The notes under the pieces were generated by a model that did no database searches, had not been told where the DNA came from, and saw only the letters and a list, made by a program, of their open reading frames with translations. A stretch of 45,217 nt of DNA from an uncultured Clostridia bacterium (lineage in GTDB: Bacteria; Bacillota; Clostridia; UBA1381), in the NCBI GenBank assembly GCA_947626135.1, contig CANQQZ010000017.1, forward strand, positions 1-45,217, in the 5' to 3' direction. Positions 19,814-28,100 of this stretch are shown in pieces (the first letter of the stretch is position 1; each line of letters starts with the position of its first letter). A program made the translations under genes and the position numbers.

Positions 19814-20704
19814 TTAATAATCATCGCCCTTTATAAGCGTGCCGATACCGGATTTTGTAAAAATCTCGAGCAGCAGACAATGAGGCACGCGCCCGTCTAT
19901 GATATGAACGCCCTTTACGCCGTTTTCTATCGCCGCCATACATCCCTCAACCTTTGGTATCATGCCTCCGCTTATTGTGCCGTCGTCAATCATATCCCTG
20001 ATTTCGCGGGAATGCGCCTCGTAAATTATATTGCCGTCCGAGTCCTTTATGCCCTCCACGTCGGTGAGCAATATAAGCTTTTCAGCCCCAACGGCTTCCG
20101 CGACTGCCGCCGCAACGGTGTCGGCGTTTATGTTATAGCTGTTACCGTCCTCGTCCGTGCCTATCGGCGCGACCACAGGAATGTACTGATCGTTTGTGAG
20201 AAGGTCGAGTATACAGTGTTTAACATGGAGAATATCGCCGACATAGCCCAGATCCTTCTTTTCTCCGTCGACCTCCGTATAGCTTTTTTCGCATAATATA
20301 AAGCTTCCGTCGATTCCGCTTATACCTATCGCGCGCCCGCCGGTTTTGTTGAGCAGCGCCACGATTTCCTTATTTGTTTTGCCTATAAGTACCTGCTGCG
20401 CCACCTCCATAGTAAGAGCGTCGGTGTAACGCAGACCGTTTATAAACGTACTTTTAACGCCGCGGTCGTTCAGCGCTTTGGATATGTCCGGACCGCCGCC
20501 GTGTACAACAATAGGGTTCAGCCCTATAAATTTCAAAAGGGTTATATCCTCCATTACGCTGCGCTTCAAATCATCGTTTATCATGGCGTTTCCGCCGTAT
20601 TTTACAACGACGGTTTTACCGGAAAACTTCCGGATATACGGCAGGGCGTCAATTAATATGCCCGCCTTTTTTATCAGCTTGTCCATTTTGTCCGTGTCGT
20701 TCAT
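19814..20704 (-). CDS. argB: Acetylglutamate kinase
   Basis: 296 residues, second step of arginine synthesis from N-acetylglutamate. The glycine-rich [12 protein letters not shown] and [10 protein letters not shown] motifs bind ATP and substrate; [17 protein letters not shown] is the C-terminal family signature. An N-terminal helix of about 25 residues precedes the first strand; in arginine-inhibited hexameric kinases this helix links dimers, so feedback inhibition by arginine is likely (inference). It follows argC by 12 bp. Confidence 0.97.
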   Translation of the reverse strand: MNDTDKMDKLIKKAGILIDALPYIRKFSGKTVVVKYGGNAMINDDLKRSVMEDITLLKFIGLNPIVVHGGGPDISKALNDRGVKSTFINGLRYTDALTMEVAQQVLIGKTNKEIVALLNKTGGRAIGISGIDGSFILCEKSYTEVDGEKKDLGYVGDILHVKHCILDLLTNDQYIPVVAPIGTDEDGNSYNINADTVAAAVAEAVGAEKLILLTDVEGIKDSDGNIIYEAHSREIRDMIDDGTISGGMIPKVEGCMAAIENGVKGVHIIDGRVPHCLLLEIFTKSGIGTLIKGDDY

Positions 20705-20716
20705 TCTTATCCTCCG

Positions 20717-21754
20717 TTATAAATAAAATCCCGCGTTTTTAAGACCTGTTTTCTCGTCAAGTCCGAACATTATATTCATATTCTGCACCGCTTGCCCCGC
20801 CGCGCCCTTGACGATATTGTCAAGCGCGGATACGATTACGGCGCGGCGCAGCCGCTTGTCGAAGCATACGCCGATATCGACGAAATTGCTGCCCGCCGTA
20901 TGCTTTGTTTCCGGCAGCTCGCCGGCGTCCCTTACGCGTACAAAAAATTCATTCTCATAGAATTTTTTGTATAATTCCGTAAGCTCATCTGTGCTGCTGT
21001 CCCGATTCAGATTTACGTAAATTGTCGCCAATATGCCGCGCTTCATCGGTATCAGATGCGGCGTAAACGAAATCATAACCGGCTTACCGGCGGCTTTGGA
21101 ATATTCCTGTTCGATCTCGGAGGTATGACGATGTGTCGCCACCTTATACGCTTTTGCGTTTTCCGTACATTCGCAGAAGTGATATCCGAGCGCCAATCCG
21201 CGTCCCGCGCCGGTAACGCCGGATAACGCGTCCACTATTATATTATCCGTCTGCGCCCATCCGCTTTTTATCATCGGATAGGCGCCAAGAATCGAGCAGG
21301 TTGTGTAGCAGCCGGGATTCCCTATAAGCCGCGCGTTTTTTATCTTATCTCTGTACAGCTCCGGCATACCGTACACAGCCTCCGCCAAAAGCTCCGGCGA
21401 GGAATGCTTCTCCTTGTACCATTCCTCGTATACCGTTATGTCATCGTAGCGGAAATCACCGCTTAAATCTATTACCTTCAAGCCGCGTTCGATGAGCGCG
21501 GGAATCACGGTTTTTGACGCGCCGTGAGGCAGCGCGGTAAACGCTATGTCGCATTCCGCAATTTTATCCGGATTCAGTTCTTCGCAGCTAAGGTCAAGTA
21601 TATGCGTGAAGTTCTTATATACATCGTCTATTTTCTGCCCCGCGAAGCTGTGCGAGCCGAGTACCCGCAGCTGCACCTCGGGGTGCCCCGACAAAATACG
21701 CACAAGCTCTATGCCCGCGTATCCCGTCGCGCCCAGAACCGCCGCCTTTATCAT
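20717..21754 (-). CDS. argC: N-acetyl-gamma-glutamyl-phosphate reductase
   Basis: 345 residues, third step of arginine synthesis (NADPH reduction of the acyl phosphate made by ArgB). The N-terminal NAD(P) loop AVLGATGYAGIELVRIL and the catalytic cysteine in GNPGCYTTCSIL are present, with the conserved HRHTSEIEQE later on. It is the first gene of argC-argB-proS, with AAGGAGATGTTATAA before the ATG. argJ, argD and argF are not in the window. Confidence 0.97.
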   Translation of the reverse strand: MIKAAVLGATGYAGIELVRILSGHPEVQLRVLGSHSFAGQKIDDVYKNFTHILDLSCEELNPDKIAECDIAFTALPHGASKTVIPALIERGLKVIDLSGDFRYDDITVYEEWYKEKHSSPELLAEAVYGMPELYRDKIKNARLIGNPGCYTTCSILGAYPMIKSGWAQTDNIIVDALSGVTGAGRGLALGYHFCECTENAKAYKVATHRHTSEIEQEYSKAAGKPVMISFTPHLIPMKRGILATIYVNLNRDSSTDELTELYKKFYENEFFVRVRDAGELPETKHTAGSNFVDIGVCFDKRLRRAVIVSALDNIVKGAAGQAVQNMNIMFGLDEKTGLKNAGFYL

Positions 21755-21841
21755 TTATAACATCTCCTTAAATTATACCTTCTGTGTATAGTAAAGCTTT
21801 TCAGCCGACGAAAATCATAATTTCCGTAATGGCGTGAGGTT

Positions 21842-21870
21842 ATTATATTACATTTTTACGGGTTTGTAAA
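21842..21870 (-). promoter_or_regulatory. Promoter of argC-argB-proS
   Basis: On the minus strand TTTACA (21870-21865), 17-bp spacer, perfect TATAAT (21847-21842). The leader is about 80 nt; I looked for an ArgR box and a T-box in it and saw neither clearly. Confidence 0.75.
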
Positions 21871-21892
21871 GACTGAAATACATAAACCGAGC

Positions 21893-22313
21893 AAATTTAT
21901 ATTTATCGGGGTATTTGCTTACGGCGTGTATTAGCCTCCCTTGTCAAAGGGAGGGGGACCATGCGCAGCATGGTGGAGGGATTCATGGGTACAAAAAACC
22001 GCATATTTAAGCGATTGGCTGTAATCACGGAATCCCCCAGTCAGCTACGCTGACAGCCCCCTTTAACAAGGGGGCCTTAACAGAGCGCTGCCGTAAGCAA
22101 AAATCGCATATGGCAGGCGTTAGCCTCCCTTGTCAAAGGGAGGGGGACCATGCGCAGCATGGTGGAGGAATTCATGGGTACAAAAAATCGCATATTTAAG
22201 CGATTGGCTGTAATCACGGAATCCCCCAGTCAGCTACGCTGACAGCCCCCTTTAACAAGGGGGCCTTAACAGAGCGCCGCCGTATGCAAAAGTGCGATAA
22301 ACTAAAATCTACC
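21893..22313. repeat. Tandem pair of MITE-like inverted-repeat elements
   Basis: Two 150-bp cores, 21931-22080 and 22120-22269, are almost identical and 189 bp apart. Each core is an imperfect inverted repeat. The left arm is TTAG plus hairpin CCTCCCTT-GTCA-AAGGGAGG plus hairpin CCATGC-GCA-GCATGG plus GGAGGGATTC. The right arm is GGAATCCCCC plus hairpin GTCAGC-TAC-GCTGAC plus hairpin GCCCCCTT-TAAC-AAGGGGGC plus CTTAA. Pairing goes on outside the cores (GCTTACGGC 21917-21925 with GCCGTAAGC 22090-22098). Outer ends (AAATTTATATTTATCG at the left, CGATAAACTAAAATCTACC at the right) are inverted relatives. No transposase gene is inside. The array fills the space between argC's promoter region and the asnB stop codon. 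Similar sequence is common in gut Clostridia from memory; a search would be needed to confirm. Confidence 0.88.
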
Positions 22314-24164
22314 TCAAATAATTATAACATGATAATCCCTGAGCAGGAAATTCAGCTGTAGGATATATCCCAAAAACTGAGGCAATGCCATAAGCTGACC
22401 GAAAAACGGTTTGCCGTAATCGAATTCTCCGTCCGCAATGCTAAGGATTTTATCCTTATCGCACAATGTCAGTATAGGCGCGTTCGGGTCGGAGAGCGTA
22501 TCATAAAGCATAGCCTTTACAGCCTCCTCATAATGCGGATTGTGGGTTTTCGGGAACGGGCTTTTGCGGCGGAGCCTGACGTCCTCGGGCAGAATGCCGA
22601 ATGCTGCTTCGCGGAGAATGTTTTTCGACACGTTGTTTCTGTTCTTCATTTCCCACGGGATATTCCAAACGTATTCTACCAGCCTGTGGTCGCAGAAGGG
22701 TACGCGCACTTCAAGCCCGGACGCCATCGACATTCTGTCCTTCCTGTCAAGCAGGTTCGTCATAAACCAGTTGATATTCAGATATGAAATTTCCCGCCTG
22801 CGCTTTTCCTCGGGACTGTCGCCGTCGTATAACGGGACCTCCTTTAACGATTCCTCGTAGCGCATACGCGAATACCCCTCCAAATCGAGAGACTCGCGGA
22901 CGGCTCCGCGAAGAATGGAGTTCCTCAACGACTGATCGTAGCACCACGGGAAAGCGGGCGTTTCAAACGCCTTTTTGTCACGGAACCACGGATAGCCGCC
23001 GAAAATCTCATCGGAGCATTCGCCGGACAGCACGACGGTATGGCGTTTCTTAACCTCGCGGCAATAATATAAGAGCGACGCGTCCACGTCAGCCATGCCG
23101 GGCAGATCCTTTTTAATGAGCGCCTCCTCGAGCAAATCCGTAAGCGCGCTGTTGGGACAGACGAGGTTTGTATGGTCGGTTTTAAATTCGCCGACCATTC
23201 TCGGCACCCATACGCTGTCGGAATCGGGCTGAAATGCTGACGCTTTAAAATATCTGGAATTACCCTCGTAATCAAAGGAATATGTTGAGAGCGTTTTTCC
23301 CTTTTCAGCCATATCTCCCGCTGCGACGGCTGTAATTATACTCGAGTCGAGTCCGCCGGAAAGGAACGTGGCTATCGGCACATCCGATACGAGCTGCCGT
23401 CTTATTGCGTCAATCGTAAGCCGCCTTACGCGGCGCACGGTATCCTCGTAGCACTCGTCGTGAGCGCGGCTTTTCAGCTCCCAATACCTTACGATTTTTG
23501 CGCCCGCGCGGCTTATCGTCATATATCTGGCGGGACGCAGCTCCTTTATTCCTTCAAATACGCCTATGCCCTGAGTGCGCGCCGGGCTCATTGCGAACAG
23601 CTCGCACAGACCGGTTTTGCCGAGCCGCGGCTCTATTCCCGGATATTCAAATAACGCCTTGATTTCCGACGCGAAAACGGTTTTGCCGTCGAGCTCCGCG
23701 TAAAACAAAGGCTTTACGCCGAACCGGTCACGGCATAAAAAGACCTCCTGCCTCATGGAATCCCATATCGCAAACGCGTATATACCGTTAAGCATATCCG
23801 CGCAGCGGCGCCCGAAATGAATGTATGCGTACAAAAGAACCTCCGTGTCGGACGACGTTGTGAACGTGTATCCGCAATCCTCCAAAATATCGCGTATTTC
23901 CTGAGTATTGTACAGCTCGCCGTTATATGTAATCGCGAATTCGTGTCCGCATACGGTGCGTTTCATGGGCTGAGCGCCGCCCGACGGGTCTATTACAGCC
24001 AGTCTCGCATGTGAAAACGCGGCATGCTCGGCGATGTATGTACCCTCGGCGTCGGGTCCCCGATGCCGTATGGAATCCGCCATTTTTTTCGCAATTGCCG
24101 CGTGACGTCCGCTGTTGCGCACAAAATTATCTTTAAAATCAATAAATCCGCATATTCCGCACAT
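22314..24164 (-). CDS. asnB: Asparagine synthetase (glutamine-hydrolysing)
   Basis: 616 residues in two domains. The N-terminal glutaminase begins MCGICGF with the nucleophile Cys2; RHRGPDAEG and YNGELYN are the glutamine-site motifs. The C-terminal synthetase has the pyrophosphate loop FLSGGLDSSI (about residues 265-274) and the SGECSDEIFGGY motif. It makes asparagine from aspartate, ATP and glutamine in the cytosol. GGGGG lies 7 bp before the ATG. The stop codon abuts the right end of the repeat array, which may act as its terminator. No clear own promoter was seen in the 102 bp before it, so read-through from the AraC-type gene is possible. Confidence 0.95.
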   Translation of the reverse strand: MCGICGFIDFKDNFVRNSGRHAAIAKKMADSIRHRGPDAEGTYIAEHAAFSHARLAVIDPSGGAQPMKRTVCGHEFAITYNGELYNTQEIRDILEDCGYTFTTSSDTEVLLYAYIHFGRRCADMLNGIYAFAIWDSMRQEVFLCRDRFGVKPLFYAELDGKTVFASEIKALFEYPGIEPRLGKTGLCELFAMSPARTQGIGVFEGIKELRPARYMTISRAGAKIVRYWELKSRAHDECYEDTVRRVRRLTIDAIRRQLVSDVPIATFLSGGLDSSIITAVAAGDMAEKGKTLSTYSFDYEGNSRYFKASAFQPDSDSVWVPRMVGEFKTDHTNLVCPNSALTDLLEEALIKKDLPGMADVDASLLYYCREVKKRHTVVLSGECSDEIFGGYPWFRDKKAFETPAFPWCYDQSLRNSILRGAVRESLDLEGYSRMRYEESLKEVPLYDGDSPEEKRRREISYLNINWFMTNLLDRKDRMSMASGLEVRVPFCDHRLVEYVWNIPWEMKNRNNVSKNILREAAFGILPEDVRLRRKSPFPKTHNPHYEEAVKAMLYDTLSDPNAPILTLCDKDKILSIADGEFDYGKPFFGQLMALPQFLGYILQLNFLLRDYHVIII

Positions 24165-24266
24165 AATATTACCCCCTTTTTTTCATATTATATGCGCCGC
24201 TCCGCTGTACGGTGACAGCGGCGGAGATATAAGAAAAAGGGAGGGATATCCGCGGTCCGGACAGTA

Positions 24267-25076
24267 TCAGCCGCCCTCCAGAACGGATTTTCTGTATGCG
24301 CTGGGACACAGACCGATAACCGAGCGGAATCGGCGGCTGAAATACAGCGCGTCGCCGCAGCCGACCGCCGCGGCTACGTCCGATACGGACATACACGTTG
24401 AACGCAGCAAACGGCACGCGGCTTGAACGCGCGCGTTCGTATGGTACTGCTGCATCGTCATTCCCTTATCGCGCTTGAAAACGGCAGCCATATATTTATA
24501 GCTTAAAAAAAATTCACGCTCCAAAACGGCGGAGGAATACGGGTCGGAATAATGCCCGGAAAGATATGCGCAGATTTTGTCTGACAGCTTCGGGGACTCC
24601 TTCTCCCCGCTGTTACGGAAAGCGACCTCCGTAAGGATATCAAAAAGCCTTGCGCTTGCCGTCCATTGCTTCATAACATCATGGGAATAAATATCATCCG
24701 CATATTCCTTTGTCAAACGCTCAAAGCGGCTGTTTTTAAGCCCCGAGAGGGTTTTCGGCAGAACCGCGGTTCTTTCAAGGCTCTTGTCAGGCGTATTATC
24801 GGGATTGTCATAAAAGTGAAAATAATACCATCGCGTGCCCTTTTTTATCTCACGCTTTCCCCAATGGCGCAGCCCGCTTTTCAGAAACAGCAGCTCGCCG
24901 GGATTGATCTCGTAATCCGTTTCGTCCTCCGTAACGTAAATCGCGCCGTCCGTGACATATATCATGACGTTAAAATCAGCGGTCCTGTCCATATGATAAA
25001 ACGGCTCTGTCGCGGCGAGCAGACCGCATTCCGAAAAAATCGGCGGACGGGTATTTGATAAAATTATTTCATTCAC
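24267..25076 (-). CDS. AraC-family transcription regulator
   Basis: 269 residues. The N-terminal part (about 1-110) is a cupin-like sensor (YEINPGELLFLKSGLRHWG is the usual strand-turn-strand). The C-terminal part (about 165-265) is the AraC double helix-turn-helix: VFKRDKGMTMQQYHTNARVQAACRLL and VSDVAAAVGCGDALYFSRRFRSVIGLCPSAYR, the second being the family signature. A GTG start at 25076 has GGAGA about 7 bp upstream. It is divergent from the GH127 gene with 107 bp between them, the classic arrangement for a sugar-responsive activator of that enzyme; the signal would be arabinose or an arabinan fragment (inference). Confidence 0.92.
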   Translation of the reverse strand: MNEIILSNTRPPIFSECGLLAATEPFYHMDRTADFNVMIYVTDGAIYVTEDETDYEINPGELLFLKSGLRHWGKREIKKGTRWYYFHFYDNPDNTPDKSLERTAVLPKTLSGLKNSRFERLTKEYADDIYSHDVMKQWTASARLFDILTEVAFRNSGEKESPKLSDKICAYLSGHYSDPYSSAVLEREFFLSYKYMAAVFKRDKGMTMQQYHTNARVQAACRLLRSTCMSVSDVAAAVGCGDALYFSRRFRSVIGLCPSAYRKSVLEGG

Positions 25077-25109
25077 GATAATTCTCCATATTTCCCCGAA
25101 TATAATCTA

Positions 25110-25138
25110 TTGTTTTTATGAAATATTAAGATTATAAT
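25110..25138 (+). promoter_or_regulatory. Promoter of the GH127 gene
   Basis: TTGTTT (25110-25115), 17-bp spacer, perfect TATAAT (25133-25138), no TGn. The weak -35 fits a promoter that depends on an activator such as the divergent AraC-type protein. GGAGGGGG precedes the ATG at 25184. Confidence 0.65.
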
Positions 25139-25183
25139 ACATATATAAAGATTTGTCAATATACGAATGGAGGGGGATGGATT

Positions 25184-28100
25184 ATGAAGCTTAATAAAAT
25201 AGCGGCATTTGCCTTAACAATCGCTATGTCTGCGGGTGCGGCGGTTCCCGTGTTTGCGGCGGCTGTGGCTGACGAGAGCGGCTTGGCAAGCGCTATAACG
25301 GCGGGCGGAGATCACGAGCTTTCGGTGGACTTTTTTGCCGCGAACGTGGGATTAGAAACAGCTCCGTCAACGGGAACGCTCGACGGCAAGGGACATACGA
25401 TTACAAAGTTCAATGACAAATGGAACGACGCTGTTCTGTATCAGAACTGCAACGGAAACTGGACGTTTAAGAATTTGACGATAGACGGAAACAAATCGAC
25501 AGGCACGTTTACCGACGCGGCTCTTTGGTATATGGCGGGGTCGGTAAAATTTGACGGCGTGACGATACAGAATTTTAAAACTGCGAAAGCTAACCGTTAC
25601 GCTCTGAATTGCAACAGCACCGCGAATGTGACGCTCAATAACGTAACGTTTAAGGATAACGAGGACGCGGCTGCTGCGGTAACTCCTTCCGATGTGTACA
25701 TAGACGGCGGAACGCTTGTACTTTCCGGCGATACATCCGCAAATGTGTATTACGCGGGCGGCGCGATAGACGTATCGGGGCTTACGAAGAACTGTCAGGT
25801 TACGATTACAGCTGCGGACGCGGATAAGTATAACTCGCTTAAGACGCTCGTCACGTCGGCGGCGGTCAGAATGACAACGGACGACAACGCGAAATCGGTG
25901 AGCCTTGCAGGCTCCGGTGTTGAGTGGGCACTGAGCGCGGAACGGTCAAAATCGTCCGACGGTAAGGTCACCGTATACGCGTCGGTATCGAATTTCACCG
26001 ACAGCGAGGCGACCGTCAGCGTGTCGGCAGCCGCGTATGACGGCGGTGCGGCGGGTGATACGCAGAGCGCGGACGTGACAGTCGGGGCAAACGCCGCTGA
26101 AAATACCTCGATCACATTGACCGCTTCGGATGAAAGCGTTATAAAAGTAAAACTGACCTCATCGGACGGGGATCTCACAGACGAGATAACGGTAACCAAA
26201 ATAAGGGAGGACGGGCTGTCCTGCTATTATAATTTTGAAGACCCCGCCGATACGTCGTCGCTGCTTCACAACGGAGCATCGATCGCGGGCGGACGGGGCA
26301 TATCGGGCAGTGCGCTGAGTCTCGACGGCGAAAGCGGCTATATGCAGCTTCCCGATAATATACTTACCGACAACATGACGGTTATGGCATGGGTAAAAAC
26401 CGACGCGGTCCAGGACTGGGCGAGAATGTTTGACTTCGGATCGGACCAGAACAATTATTTCTTCTACTCCCCGTCGAACGGACGCGTTGAATCGAGCATT
26501 GGCGGAACGAAGGATACAATGGACGTCACGCCGTTTACAAACACCGGCATATGGGAGCATTACGCTGTTGTGCGCTCGGCAGACCATGTATGGCTCTACC
26601 GCAACGGAGCGCTTGTAAAAGACGCCGCGTGCATGAAATCAATCGCCGGTATTCCGAATACATCAAACTATATAGGACGGTCGCATTATTCGACGGACAA
26701 ATATTTCAAGGGGACTATGGACGAGATCAAAATTTATAATAAAACCTGCGCCGCCGAGGATATTAAGGCGGAATACGACAAATACGCGGCGGAACTCAGC
26801 AATGCCGCGGCTTACAAGGACTGCGCCGACCTCGGTTTCGGCACGACCGAGCTTACCGGAACCACGGCGCTTCCCGTAAAGGGCGCTAACGGCAGCGATA
26901 TTACATGGACGTGCTCCGACACGTCCGTAATTGGTGCGGATATGACAATAACCGCTCCCGCAAAGGGCGAAGCTGACAAGCGCGTAACGCTTACAGCGAC
27001 GGTTAAAAACAGCGGCGCGGTTTACACAAAGGCGTTTGACGTGACGATCCTCGCCGCGCCGTCGATAACGGGGCTTTCCGATTACAGCATGACGGACGTT
27101 GAGATGGAGGACGATTACCTTATAAACGGCACGGAAAAAATGGCGGCGTATCTGAACGATTTTGACGTAAACAAGCTCGCGTCGGGCTTCAGACGAACGG
27201 CGGGGCTTTCGGATACGTCCGATACATACGGCGGCTGGGAAACGAGTCTTATCGCGGGTCACGCGGTCGGTCATTATATGACCGCTGTCGCGCAGGGCTA
27301 TAACAATACCGGCGACGAGGGACTGCTTAAAATGTCGAATGACCTGATAGACGCGCTGTACGAGGCGCAGATCAAGGAGGACACGACTATAAACGGAAAC
27401 GCCGTAAAGAAGGGCTACCTGTTCGCGACAACAAATGCGTGGAGCGGCGGCAGGGTAGTAACGGGCGAGGTTCAGTTTGACAATGTCGAAAACAACAAAA
27501 CGAATATCACAACTCAGGCGTGGGTGCCGTGGTACACGATGCATAAGATACTTGCGGGTCTTGTCGATACGTATAAGCTCACCGGCAGCGAAAAGGCGCT
27601 CGAAATGGCTGACGCGCTCGGAACATGGGTTTACAACAGAGTCGGAAGCTACGATCCGGTCATGCAGGCGCGTGTATTAAATATCGAGTACGGCGGCATG
27701 AATGACGCGCTTTACGAGCTTTACAAAATCACGAAAGACCCCAACCACGCGAAGGCGGCGCATATGTTCGACGAGATAAGCCTGTTTGACAGCATTTATG
27801 ACCATAACGACGTGCTCGCGAACAAGCACGCCAATACCACGATCCCGAAAATACTCGGCGCGCTCAACCGCGTAAGAGCTATCGACGCGACAAACGGTCA
27901 GCTTGAAACGGACGCTCCCGACAGCGATCATGACAGAGAATATTACTTAAAGGTCGCGGAGAATTTCTGGGATATTGTAGTGAACGACCACTCGTACATC
28001 ACCGGCGGCAACAGCGAGGACGAGCATTTTCGCGCGGCGCATACCGAAAACGCGTACCGCAACAACGTAAACTGCGAGACGTGCAACACGTACAATATGC

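Noticed and set aside
21755..21841. T-box or ArgR-regulated leader before argC
   Set aside because: The leader is about 80 nt, too short for a T-box, and no convincing ArgR box or attenuator hairpin was seen.
24165..24266. TATAAT before asnB as a promoter
   Set aside because: No acceptable -35 lies at the right distance; an inverted repeat (CCGCTGT/ACAGCGG) is present but has no T-run, so neither promoter nor terminator is claimed.
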